Source: Lysobacterales bacterium
Lineage (GTDB): Bacteria > Pseudomonadota > Gammaproteobacteria > Xanthomonadales > Xanthomonadaceae
Assembly (NCBI GenBank): GCA_016718605.1
Contig: JADKCY010000003.1
Coordinates: forward strand, 930,001-994,000
DNA length: 64,000 nt
Reading direction: 5' to 3'
The translations under genes were made by a program, and so were the position numbers. Shown here in pieces: positions 8,936-17,557 of this stretch (positions within the stretch are counted from its first letter, which is position 1; each line of letters opens with the position of its first letter). The notes beneath the pieces are model-generated. The model saw only the letters and a list, made by a program, of their open reading frames with translations, was not told where the DNA came from and searched no databases.

Positions 8936-9280
8936 ATGAGCACGTTGCCGCCCTGCCCCAAATGCCACTCCGAATACACCTACGAAGATGCTGGCCAGTT
9001 CATATGCCCCGAGTGTGGACATGAGTGGAAGACTGGCGAGGACACCGAAGTGGTCGGTGAATCGACACGGATCATCAAAGATGCGAATGGTGCGGTGCTG
9101 AGTGACGGCGACACGGTCACCGTCATCAAGGACCTGAAGGTCAAGGGCTCGTCGCTGGTGGTGAAAGTCGGCACCAAGGTACGAAATATCCGTCTCGTCG
9201 ATGGCGATCACGATATCGACTGCAAAATCGACGGCATTGGCGCGATGAAACTGAAGTCGGAATTCGTCAAGAAAGCTTGA
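8936..9280 (+). CDS. yjdM: PhnA/YjdM family zinc-ribbon protein
   Basis: A 114-residue cytoplasmic protein. The N-terminal zinc ribbon has two Cys pairs (CPKC at 8-11 and CPEC near 25-28). The PhnA domain follows: TRIIKDANGAVLSDGDTVTVIKDLKVKGSS, then VVKVGTKVRNIRLVDGDHDIDCKIDGIGAMKLKSEFVKK, which is nearly diagnostic. Despite the historical name (alkylphosphonate utilisation), the E. coli homologue is not itself shown to degrade phosphonates and no phn genes lie nearby, so the physiological role is open. The gene stands alone and converges with the beta-lactamase gene, separated by a GC-rich hairpin. Confidence 0.93.
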   Translation: MSTLPPCPKCHSEYTYEDAGQFICPECGHEWKTGEDTEVVGESTRIIKDANGAVLSDGDTVTVIKDLKVKGSSLVVKVGTKVRNIRLVDGDHDIDCKIDGIGAMKLKSEFVKKA

Positions 9281-9294
9281 AGATTCGCTCATGC

Positions 9295-9322
9295 CTGCGG
9301 CGCGTAGGAACACGCGCCGCAG
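9295..9322. terminator. Bidirectional hairpin between yjdM and the beta-lactamase gene
   Basis: A perfect 11-base-pair GC-rich stem (CTGCGGCGCGT paired with ACGCGCCGCAG) with a six-base loop sits in the 52-base gap between two convergent stop codons. No long T-run follows, so it may be a weak or Rho-assisted terminator. Confidence 0.55.
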
Positions 9323-9332
9323 CAAGGATGCC

Positions 9333-10190
9333 TCATTCGGTCGGCAGTACGCCGAGCGCACGCAAGGCGGCCTTGCCAATTTCGGCGCGCCGCGGTCCTT
9401 GCGCCATATCCTGCACATTGATATTCAGCGCGAAGGCAAACACCTCGTCTTCGCGCTGCACCCAACCCACCCACCAGCCGATACCGTTACCGTCGTCTGG
9501 CAGCGACATGCCGGTCTTGGCATGCAGCGACCACGCACGCCCCTGTGCATCGACACCGCTGTCCTGCTGGATAATTTCCGCCACCGCGTCCTGTGCGATG
9601 CGATTGACCGGCAGCTCGCGCTTGCCGAGACGGGTGAGGAACTGCGTTTGCTCTATGGCGCTGATCTGCAGCGGGCCACGCAGCCAGAATTGGTCGACGA
9701 CTTCGCCAACATCCCGGTTGCCGTAATCAAACAGGCGTATCAAGGTTTGCATGCGCTGCAAGCCGATTCGTCGCGCCAGTTCCTGATAGATGGGCACATT
9801 GGACACGATGATCGCCTCCCGCAACCCCATGTCCTTTTCCCAACTGGGAAGGAACGCCTTGCCACCACCCCAGGGCAACACCTCATCGACACTGGAGATC
9901 GCACCCGTCGCGAGACCGATCACACTGTTGGGTATCTTGAAGGTAGAGGCCGGGGTGAACCGCGTCGCGGCGCGGTCTGCGTTGTAGCCGCTATAGCGTC
10001 CGGTTTGTGCATTCAACAGTACGAAGCAACCCTCGAGCTGCGCCTCTGCGAATGCACGCGCTACGCGGCCATCTTCCAGAAAAACCGGCACGGCATGCGC
10101 AGTGAAACCGACAGCACTGGCTGAGAGCGCCAATACCAAACGGGAACCTAGAACAAACAATCGACGACGTGCACCTGAAACATCCGACAT
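9333..10190 (-). CDS. Class D (OXA-type) serine beta-lactamase
   Basis: A 285-residue periplasmic enzyme predicted to hydrolyse beta-lactams. A signal peptide covers roughly residues 1-33 (LVLALSASAVGFTAHA). All class D active-site motifs are present: S82-T-F-K85 (nucleophile and carbamylatable Lys) in ASTFKIPNS, S130-N-V132, Y156-G-N158 in the omega region, and K225-T-G227 in HAKTGMS. The framework phrases FWLRGPLQISAIEQTQFL and GWWVGWVQR are also present. The ATG at 10190 has GGAG seven bases upstream and starts the signal peptide. There is no integron, insertion sequence or resistance neighbour, so this looks like an intrinsic chromosomal enzyme. The substrate range cannot be read from the sequence. 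Confidence 0.94.
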   Translation of the reverse strand: MSDVSGARRRLFVLGSRLVLALSASAVGFTAHAVPVFLEDGRVARAFAEAQLEGCFVLLNAQTGRYSGYNADRAATRFTPASTFKIPNSVIGLATGAISSVDEVLPWGGGKAFLPSWEKDMGLREAIIVSNVPIYQELARRIGLQRMQTLIRLFDYGNRDVGEVVDQFWLRGPLQISAIEQTQFLTRLGKRELPVNRIAQDAVAEIIQQDSGVDAQGRAWSLHAKTGMSLPDDGNGIGWWVGWVQREDEVFAFALNINVQDMAQGPRRAEIGKAALRALGVLPTE

Positions 10191-10381
10191 GGGAATTCTC
10201 CGCTGGGAGTGGCAACAGTGAGGACAGACAGGCAATGCGAGCGGCTCCCGCCGCACTGCGCACCGGAAGACTGTTGCATCGGCATGGCGAATTGCGGGCA
10301 GGAAGGCGGCAATTTCGCGATGTCTCACTCACGCAGGGCCGGAAGCGACGCGTCACTCGCTACACCACGGCGCGACCATGT

Positions 10382-10427
10382 CGACCTCGCGATCCCCGAC
10401 GCGCAACGTGCGGGGATCGCGAGGTCG
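10382..10427 (-). terminator. Terminator of the RND operon
   Basis: A perfect 16-base-pair inverted repeat (left arm CGACCTCGCGATCCCC, right arm its complement) with a 14-base loop begins a few bases after the stop codon of the RND exporter gene. Its length and position support a terminator or a 3'-end stabilising hairpin. Confidence 0.75.
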
Positions 10428-10432
10428 TGAGC

Positions 10433-12926
10433 TCAGGCCGCCTGCGGAGTCTTCTTCCAGGTCAGGACGCGCAGAATTGCAGGCATCAGGACCACCGCAC
10501 CAATCATGTTCATGACAAACATGAAGGTCAGCATCAGTCCCATATCGGCTTGGAACTTGAGCGCAGAGAACACCCACGTGCCGACGCCGGCCGCCAAGGT
10601 CAGCGCGGTATAGAAAATCGCGATCCCCGTGGTCTTGAGCGCAATGAAGTAGGCATCTGTCAGCGGGTGTCCTGCCTTCAATGCTTCTGCCATACGTGCG
10701 TAGATGTAGATACCGTAATCGACACCAATACCGACGCCGAGTGCAACCACGCAAAGCGTGTTGACCTTCATGCCTATGCCCAGATGCACCATCAGACTGT
10801 GGCCCAACTCGGTCACCAACACCAGCGGCAATAAAATGCACAGGGCCGCCAAAATGCTGCGGAAGCTGATCAGGCACATCACGAAGACGGCCGCGTACAA
10901 CAGGTACAAAATGGTGTGTTCAGAGGCACGCACGGTGTCATTGATGGCCGCCATCACACCGATGTTGCCAGTACCAAGGCGCAGATTGACGGCATCGGTA
11001 TGCCACTCTTCGCCCGTTTCTGCGGCGGCTGTGATCGCCTTGTCACGCTCCACATGGAAGTTCACGTCATAAGCACTGTTGGCCTCACGGAACTGCTTCA
11101 CCGCCGCCACGATTCGGTCGATGGTGGTGGCCTTGTGATCGCTCAGAAACATCATGATCGACATGGCACTGCAATCTGAATTGAGCAGTCCGGAGTCGGT
11201 CTCAAAGCTCTGCGTAGCCAAACGCAATGAGTCACCATCACGCGGCAATGTACGCCAACGCGCGTTTCCTTCGTTGTAACCTGCGTAGACCAGCTTTGCC
11301 GCGATGGGTAGGGTCATGACCTGCTCAACGCCTTCGACGTTGCGCATGTGCCAAGCAAAGCGGTCGATCAATTCCATTGCCGGATAGCTGGTCGTACATG
11401 CCGACGGACCCGCTTCGGCAATGACGTTGAGAATATCCACGCCCAAGGCGAACTTGCTGCTGATCATCTCGGCGTCACGGTTATAGCGCGCGTCTGGCCA
11501 CAGTTCGGCCACACCGCCGGGCATCGCCCGTCATCACCTTGTCGCCTTCACGTTCGGCAAAGAACCACAGCGTTGTTGCCACGGCGACCAGAACAATGGC
11601 GGGAATCGGTCGGCTGCCCTTCGCCAGAAATGACCAGATGCGATCGAACTGGGTCAATTGGCGCAAACGGTATTCACGCTTGCGGTCTAGATTGCGCAGA
11701 TGGGTGTAGCTGAGCAATACCGGCAACAGAATCAGATCGGTCAAGATCGTCAGCGCGACGCCGACGGTCGCGGTAATCGCGAGTTCGCGAACCATATCGA
11801 TGGGAATGACCAGAATCGCACCAAAACCGATGCAGCCTGCAAGCAAGGCAACGGTACCTGGAATAAGCAGCATGCGGAATGACGAGCGCGCCGCCTCCAG
11901 CGGGCCGACCGCATCCTTGGCGCGTGCGCGAAGCTCTTCGACGGACCCTTCCTCAAGACCACCGAAGAATATCTCGCCACGGAAGCGGTTGATCATCTGC
12001 TCGCCATGACTGACGGCAATAGCGAAGATCAGGAACGGCGTCAGCATGTTCATCGGGTCGATGCCAAAGCCCATCAAGCGCAACGCGCCCAGCATCCACA
12101 CCACGGAGATCAAGGCCGCCAGCACCGTCAGGCTGGCGAGCTTGCCGGAGGTCGAATACAGGAAGAGCAGCAGCCAGGTCATGCCGATGGTCAGGAAGAA
12201 GAAGCCAACCACCGAGCGCGCACCATCGGCAATGTCGCCGACCATCTTGGCAAAGCCGATGATGTGAACCGTGACTTGTTCGTTTTCGTACTTCTGCCGA
12301 ATTGCCTCGAACTGCGCAGCCACGGCTTGATAGTCCAACTTCTTGCCCGAATCTTCCGGGATCAAGTCAGCCCAGACCATGGCGCCACTGAAATCCTTGG
12401 AGACCAATCGTCCGACGATACCGGCCTTGACGATGTTGCTGCGAACGGTGGCGAAGTCCTCTTCGCTAGCCGTCCAGCCGTCAAGACTGGGGGTGAATTC
12501 GGCCGGGATGACATTGCCGCCGGCAAAGCCATCTTCCACCACCTCGACGAAACGTACGTTGGGCGTAAAAATCGAGCGCACGCGTGCGTCATCGGTTTCC
12601 TCAATGGCGATGACATCGGCGGTGACTTTCTCCATGGTCTGGAAAAAGGACTGCGTAAACATGTTGCCTTCCTTGGCAACAACGGCGAGCAAGACGCGAT
12701 TGGCGCCGCCAAAATCCTGCTCGTACTGCAGGAACGTCTGCATGTATTCGTGATCGCGCGGGATCTGTTTCTTGAAGCCTGCATCCACCTTCAACTCGGT
12801 GGCGAAATACAGCATCACCACCGTTACTATCGCAAACAGGGCAAGAATCACGGGGCGTGACCCGAACACCAGCGATTCCGCAAAGCGATGAAACGCGGTG
12901 GGCTTGAAATTGGAGCTGAGAGCCAT
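10433..12926 (-). CDS. RND/MMPL superfamily exporter (one frameshift as sequenced)
   Basis: A predicted inner-membrane proton-driven exporter of about 830 residues. The N-terminal half has one TM helix (VILALFAIVTVVMLYFA), a periplasmic loop with FKKQIPRDHEYMQTF, then a cluster of TM helices. The second half repeats the plan: a TM helix (AIVLVAVATTLWFFA), a loop with ELWPDARYNRDAEMISSKFALGVDILNVI, and helices containing GVGIGVDYGIYIYARM, the RND motif with the proton-relay Asp. The reading frame breaks at about 11519-11523; removing one base restores GDPGGVAELWPDARYN, so the indel is probably a sequencing error. It lies 18 bases downstream of the BNR gene. Family members next to DUF1302/DUF1329 proteins are thought to move hydrophobic molecules; the substrate here is unknown. 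Confidence 0.88.
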
Positions 12927-12944
12927 GGTCTTTGTCGTCCCTGA

Positions 12945-14096
12945 TCAGTTCAGTTGGAATCGGCCGAGGCCTTTTTCGCCTGCCACGATGACGGCACGAT
13001 TCTCCAATGCCAGCGCGTTGGAGAGCACGGGCGATTCTTGCTCGGCGTCGCTGTAGGTCAGCAGATCGAAGGACTCTGCGCCCGCAGCGCGATACAACAC
13101 CGTGCCGTTGTTGCCGACCAGGAATACGCCGCCATCGGGTGTTCTTGCACCGCCCTGCAATGTCGACTCGGTTCCCGTGTCGAGTTCACGCCAACTGTCG
13201 CCAAAGTCATGGGTTTCCTGCACGTGGCCGCGCAATCCATAGGCCAGAAAATGCCCGTCGCCCAGCGCGAGGACGCCAAACATCGATCCGTCATAGGGCA
13301 AGCTGAGGCGCTCCCAACTGACACCATCATCGCGCGAGCGGAACGCGGCGGCACGCTCACCGACCACCAGAAGTTGTCCAAGCGCGTCGCGCGCGATGCC
13401 GTTCAAATGCGGGTCGTCTTCTTCATCCAGCACCAGCGCATCGGCATCCATGGTCCAGTCGTCACTGGCTGCAGCATCGGGATCCTCAGCGTCGATGGCT
13501 TCCTCCGCAACAAGAGGCTGTTCGTCTGGCGCGGCTGCATCCGATGGTCGCGCGTTCGGGTCCACTTTGTTCCATGTCACACCCGCGTCCTCCGAGCGCA
13601 ACATCAAGCTATACGCGCCCACCGCAAGCAGGCGTTTTTCATCCAGGGCCAGCACATCCAACAATGGGGCACCCTGTGTCGGGTCAAACGCATCCCAATC
13701 CGCGTCATCAGGCATGGGCTTCCAGACATCCTGTCGCTGCACCTGCCAGTTCAATCCACCGTCTGCACTGAACAGGATCATGCCGTCATGGCCAACCGCC
13801 CAGACCGCTTCGCCCGCGGTCGTCACCGCCGTCAAGTTGGCGCGCGTAGGAACACGTTCGACCTGACGCCAATCACTGCGTGATTCCGAAACCAGCACAT
13901 GTCCCCGCTCACCGACGGCAATCGCTCGACTGTCGCCATTGGTCACATCGAGGACCAAGCCACGCGACGCGGCGAGTGGCATCGCTTCTGCCACCTGTGC
14001 TGCTGTCACGGCAACATCCTCAGCGGTGGTCGCCGAGACCGGGGCCGTCAGGGCAATAGCGACGAAAAGGGGGAGCTTGCTGGCGAATGTCTTCAT
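12945..14096 (-). CDS. Ycf48-like BNR-repeat periplasmic protein
   Basis: A 383-residue exported beta-propeller. A signal peptide (LPLFVAIALTAPVSATTA) is followed by Ycf48/BNR blades: RAIAVGERGHVLVSESRSDWRQV, VWAVGHDGMILFSADGGLNWQ, LLAVGAYSLMLRSEDAGVTWNKV, LLVVGERAAAFRSRDDGVSWERL, FLAYGLRGHVQETHDFGDSWREL, VFLVGNNGTVLYR and VIVAGEKGLGRFQLN. An acidic Asp/Glu/Ala-rich insert (around residues 180-225) interrupts the propeller. Ycf48 itself is a photosystem II assembly factor, but in non-photosynthetic bacteria this propeller recurs beside RND/MMPL exporters and DUF1302/DUF1329 proteins, which is the arrangement here. It probably acts as a periplasmic accessory to the exporter encoded 18 bases downstream. 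Confidence 0.87.
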   Translation of the reverse strand: MKTFASKLPLFVAIALTAPVSATTAEDVAVTAAQVAEAMPLAASRGLVLDVTNGDSRAIAVGERGHVLVSESRSDWRQVERVPTRANLTAVTTAGEAVWAVGHDGMILFSADGGLNWQVQRQDVWKPMPDDADWDAFDPTQGAPLLDVLALDEKRLLAVGAYSLMLRSEDAGVTWNKVDPNARPSDAAAPDEQPLVAEEAIDAEDPDAAASDDWTMDADALVLDEEDDPHLNGIARDALGQLLVVGERAAAFRSRDDGVSWERLSLPYDGSMFGVLALGDGHFLAYGLRGHVQETHDFGDSWRELDTGTESTLQGGARTPDGGVFLVGNNGTVLYRAAGAESFDLLTYSDAEQESPVLSNALALENRAVIVAGEKGLGRFQLN

Positions 14097-14202
14097 GCCT
14101 GTCCTGAGCGATAGGGCTATCGAAAAGTCGTGGCGCGGTTCTTGAGGTCATCACACGCCTGTGCCTGACCGGACAAAAACGCACCATCCTTGGAGTTCCG
14201 GC

Positions 14203-14236
14203 AAAAAAACAGCCGCGACACGGGCGTCGCGGCTGT
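14203..14236 (-). terminator. Rho-independent terminator after the DUF1329 gene
   Basis: Read on the minus strand, an 11-base-pair stem (ACAGCCGCGAC with GTCGCGGCTGT) with a six-base loop is followed by seven T residues. It lies between the DUF1329 stop and the BNR start, so the lipase-DUF1302-DUF1329 genes and the BNR-RND pair are probably separate transcripts. Confidence 0.85.
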
Positions 14237-14293
14237 CGATTCATCCCGTTGCGGGCGTTACCCGCACAGCCCGCTCACACGGGCCGGACGAAA

Positions 14294-15649
14294 TCAGCGT
14301 ACGCCACGTCCGCGCAAGTTCTGCGGGTTGTAGTCGTCGGGACCACTTTGATGCGAGAAGTCGACAATCTCGTCCTGATTGTCGAGTCCGCCAGCAATGT
14401 AGCGACCAGACTTCAGGTCATGGTGGTTTTCCATGGTGGTCCAGAACACCGGCACTTCGTAGTAGCTGATCGAAGGCGCTTCTGAGTAACGCCACAGATT
14501 GCCCTGACTGTCATAGTGGTCCAAGGTCAGGATCTGCCAGCTATCCTCGTCGACATAGAAAGTACGACGCGGATTGATGTGGCGCTTGCCTTCTTTCAGC
14601 GTCGCTTCCACCACCCAGACACGATGCAGTTCGTAACGCAGGTAATCCGGGTTGATGTGATTCGGCGTCAGCATGTCTGCCAGCGTCGATTTGTCGCTAT
14701 GCGCCTTGTAGGAGTTGTAGGGCACGTACATTTCCTGCTTGCCCACCAGTTTCCAGTCGTAGCGGTCGAGCGCGCCATTGAACATGTCGGTCATGTCGTT
14801 GGTACGCAGGCCGTCCGAAGCGGTACCCGGATTGTCATACGCAACGTTTGGCGCACGACGCACACGACGTTGTCCGGGGTTGTAGACCCATGCCTGACGA
14901 ACTTGTGCCTGCTGATTCAGCGTTTCGTGCACCAGCAACACCTGACCCGCCAGACGTGCGGGGCTTTCGACCACTTGGTAGAAGTAAAGCAGGATGTTGT
15001 TGATATCGGCGATGGTGTTGCCGGGCTTGTAGTACAGGCCAAGGAACTCTTCGCGCAGACGCACCAGATTGTATTGCCCGCCAGGTGCCACGGCCGCCTG
15101 ATTGTTCCAACGGGCGCTGGAAACGCCCTTGAACTTCATCTTGTGATTCCAGATGACTTCCTGACCGTTTTGCGGAATCGGAAACGGCACACCCTCAGCG
15201 GCACTCTCCACACCATCTCCACCAGCCGTCAGATTCGCCGTAGTGGCGTTCTGAATCGAGAAGTCGTAGGTACGCTGCGGGAAAGCGGCGGTGCGGTGGG
15301 TGGGATAGATATCCATCCGGAATGTCGGATATCGGGCAAACATCGCCTCTTGGCCTGCAGTCAGTTGATCGGCGTACTGCTTGTAGTTGGCGGGTGTGAT
15401 GCTGAGCGTCGGCTTTTCGCCCGCAAACGGGTCCGGGTGATGATCACCGACTTTGTAACCTGCCGGTGGCGTGGTCAATCCACCGTCCCATGCCGGGATG
15501 GTGCCTGCCGCATTGCCGGCTTTCTCGGCACCCATTGGTGTCAGATCCTTACCCAGACGGGCAGCCTGATCTGCACCCACCGCAGCCATTGCACCGCTAC
15601 CGAAGGTCAGTCCTGCCAACGCCAAAGCGAGATAGTTGAAGTTACGCAT
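14294..15649 (-). CDS. DUF1329 periplasmic/outer-membrane protein
   Basis: A 451-residue exported protein. The signal peptide is MRNFNYLALALAGLTFGSGAMA. The mature part has the DUF1329 plan: AARLGKDLTPMGAEKAGNAAGTIPAWDGGL at the N-terminus, FPIPQNGQEVIWNHKMKFKG, the GQRRVRRAPNVAYDNPG motif, DMFNGALDRYDWKLVGKQEMYVPYNSYKAH, and a C-terminal section with HRVWVVEATLKEGKRHINPRRTFYVDEDSW. DUF1329 proteins have a LolA/LolB-like beta fold and occur with DUF1302, so a role in handing lipid-like cargo across the periplasm is a reasonable inference but unproven here. It starts 22 bases after the DUF1302 stop, with a GGGAG ribosome site. Confidence 0.92.
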   Translation of the reverse strand: MRNFNYLALALAGLTFGSGAMAAVGADQAARLGKDLTPMGAEKAGNAAGTIPAWDGGLTTPPAGYKVGDHHPDPFAGEKPTLSITPANYKQYADQLTAGQEAMFARYPTFRMDIYPTHRTAAFPQRTYDFSIQNATTANLTAGGDGVESAAEGVPFPIPQNGQEVIWNHKMKFKGVSSARWNNQAAVAPGGQYNLVRLREEFLGLYYKPGNTIADINNILLYFYQVVESPARLAGQVLLVHETLNQQAQVRQAWVYNPGQRRVRRAPNVAYDNPGTASDGLRTNDMTDMFNGALDRYDWKLVGKQEMYVPYNSYKAHSDKSTLADMLTPNHINPDYLRYELHRVWVVEATLKEGKRHINPRRTFYVDEDSWQILTLDHYDSQGNLWRYSEAPSISYYEVPVFWTTMENHHDLKSGRYIAGGLDNQDEIVDFSHQSGPDDYNPQNLRGRGVR

Positions 15650-15670
15650 GCGCTTGTCTCCCTTCGGGCC

Positions 15671-17536
15671 TTAGAACGAATATTTGGCAGTCACCGCGAA
15701 GAAATCGCGGTCGCTGGTCAAGTTGTAGATACCACCACCCATGAAGGCGGTGTATGACACGTCAAACACCCAGCGGTTGAGGTAATTGGCCTCAACACCC
15801 AGCGTCGCCGACTTGCGGTCTTCCAAGAAATTACCGCCAGGTCCGGGCGAGGTGCCATTGACGTCATGGTTGAACGCAATGCGTGGCGCCAGATTGATGG
15901 CCTTGCCCGCGACACTGTTGTAGTCCGCACGCATAGCCAACCTGTAGCCCCAGGAGAACTGGGTCGGAAAACCAACGCAGGAGGTGTAGGGATTGCGACC
16001 ATTGCCGGTTGCCGCATCCGGGCCGCAGCCTGTGTCTGTGCCATCACCCTGATAGCGCAGGACATCCAGCGTCGGCAGGTCCCAAACCTTGGTTGCACCG
16101 AACTCCGCCACGGTCGCGATCTGATCTGCCGCAAGGAAGTTGCCAGGGCCGATCACCTTGGTAAAGGTGAACTGCAATTGGCTGACCTCATGCCGCTCGT
16201 AACCGCGCAGATACTCGCCGGGCGCGGCTTGGCCCAACTGACTGACAAAGCGCAGGTACGGCTCGGCAATCAGCACGTTGAGCGGACTCAGACCGGCGAA
16301 CAGAATTTCGACGTCGTCGATCTGCAGAGGCATGTTGTCGCGGTAGCTCAACTCACCCTGAAAGGCGACACCGGCAGGCAACATCGTGTTCCAACTCAAA
16401 CCGTACAGATTGATGTCTTCCGGGTACTCAATGAAATAGCGCCCTGAGGTCGTCGACGAATTTGTCACTGCCGTGCCGGAGATGTAGGGCAGTCGGCTGT
16501 GATAACGCAGGTAGTAAAGACCGAACTCCGTATCGTTCAATTCCGAAGCAAAATAGCGCATCGCCAGACCATACTGGCCGCTGTCACCAGCCTCGTTGTC
16601 GGCCGCGCGCGGGAAGGCCGCCGCACAGCGCGGATCAGCCGCCGGGTTGGTACGACAGACGTTGTAGTCCGCCGGTTCGTCCACCAAACCGAAGTTCAGC
16701 ATCACGAACTCACCGCCCGTCAGACCGAAGTCGTTGTTGGCGAAGTAGGTTCCCGACGGTTCCACTTCGGTCGGCTTCCACTCAAACATGTACAACGCTT
16801 CGATGGCCAGATTGTCGGTCAGATTGAACGATGCCCACGCCGAGTTGATGGGCAGAAACGCCTCTTTCAGCTCCGCACCGGCCACCCGCAAGCGCGACAC
16901 ATCGACCGGATTGATGGCGTTGATACCACCTTGAATGAAAGTGCTTTCGCCCCAACTCACCACCTGCTTACCGAGGCGGAAATTGCCGGTCACTGCATCG
17001 CCAAACTCGAAGTCGCGGAAGATGAAGGCATCAAGCAGGCGAGTGCGATTGCCAATTTGATCTTTGGCCACGTCGCTGATGTCGTCACGATCCATGGTTT
17101 CGAAGTCGTAGAAACCGGTAGCGCGCACGAAGGCTCCCCAGCCACGCCAATCGAGACTCAGCTCGGTGGTCAAGCCGAGGGCATTGGAAATCAGATCGCC
17201 TTTGTCGTATTTCAGATTGCCATCGTCGGAATTGACCGAAAAGCGACCCGGCGCCGCCAAGGCAAGCGCTTGCGCTTCGACATAGCGGCCCTGAGCCTGC
17301 AATGCCGTCACCCGTGCGCCAATGGTTGGATCCAGATTGACCTTGCCGATCAGACGGTCATCGCGATCCTCTGCGCGCACGGATGCGCCCCAAGTGATGG
17401 TCGTGTCGATGGAGCCGGTCAGATCGCCACGGCTGAACTCGACGGCAAACGCGCCTTGCGCAAACAGGGCCGTCGCCACGGCCAGACTGAGTGGTGTCAG
17501 ACGATGCAAACGGGCATTCAATGATTGAGTGGACAT
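15671..17536 (-). CDS. DUF1302 outer-membrane beta-barrel protein
   Basis: A 621-residue predicted outer-membrane protein. A signal peptide (LTPLSLAVATALFAQGAFA) is followed by VEFSRGDLTGSIDTTITWGASVR, the standard DUF1302 opening. It continues with many alternating beta-strands, the motif FRLGKQVVSWGESTFIQGGINAINPVDVSRLR, and a C-terminal Phe (FAVTAKYSF) typical of BAM substrates. Two Cys pairs (in the CRTNPAADPRCA loop and in TGCGPDAATGNGRNPYTSC) may form surface-loop disulfides. It is probably a channel or surface partner for DUF1329. It starts 21 bases after the lipase gene with an AAGGA site, suggesting one lipase-DUF1302-DUF1329 operon. Confidence 0.92.
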   Translation of the reverse strand: MSTQSLNARLHRLTPLSLAVATALFAQGAFAVEFSRGDLTGSIDTTITWGASVRAEDRDDRLIGKVNLDPTIGARVTALQAQGRYVEAQALALAAPGRFSVNSDDGNLKYDKGDLISNALGLTTELSLDWRGWGAFVRATGFYDFETMDRDDISDVAKDQIGNRTRLLDAFIFRDFEFGDAVTGNFRLGKQVVSWGESTFIQGGINAINPVDVSRLRVAGAELKEAFLPINSAWASFNLTDNLAIEALYMFEWKPTEVEPSGTYFANNDFGLTGGEFVMLNFGLVDEPADYNVCRTNPAADPRCAAAFPRAADNEAGDSGQYGLAMRYFASELNDTEFGLYYLRYHSRLPYISGTAVTNSSTTSGRYFIEYPEDINLYGLSWNTMLPAGVAFQGELSYRDNMPLQIDDVEILFAGLSPLNVLIAEPYLRFVSQLGQAAPGEYLRGYERHEVSQLQFTFTKVIGPGNFLAADQIATVAEFGATKVWDLPTLDVLRYQGDGTDTGCGPDAATGNGRNPYTSCVGFPTQFSWGYRLAMRADYNSVAGKAINLAPRIAFNHDVNGTSPGPGGNFLEDRKSATLGVEANYLNRWVFDVSYTAFMGGGIYNLTSDRDFFAVTAKYSF

Positions 17537-17557
17537 GTGTCTTTCCTTGATGTCTGC

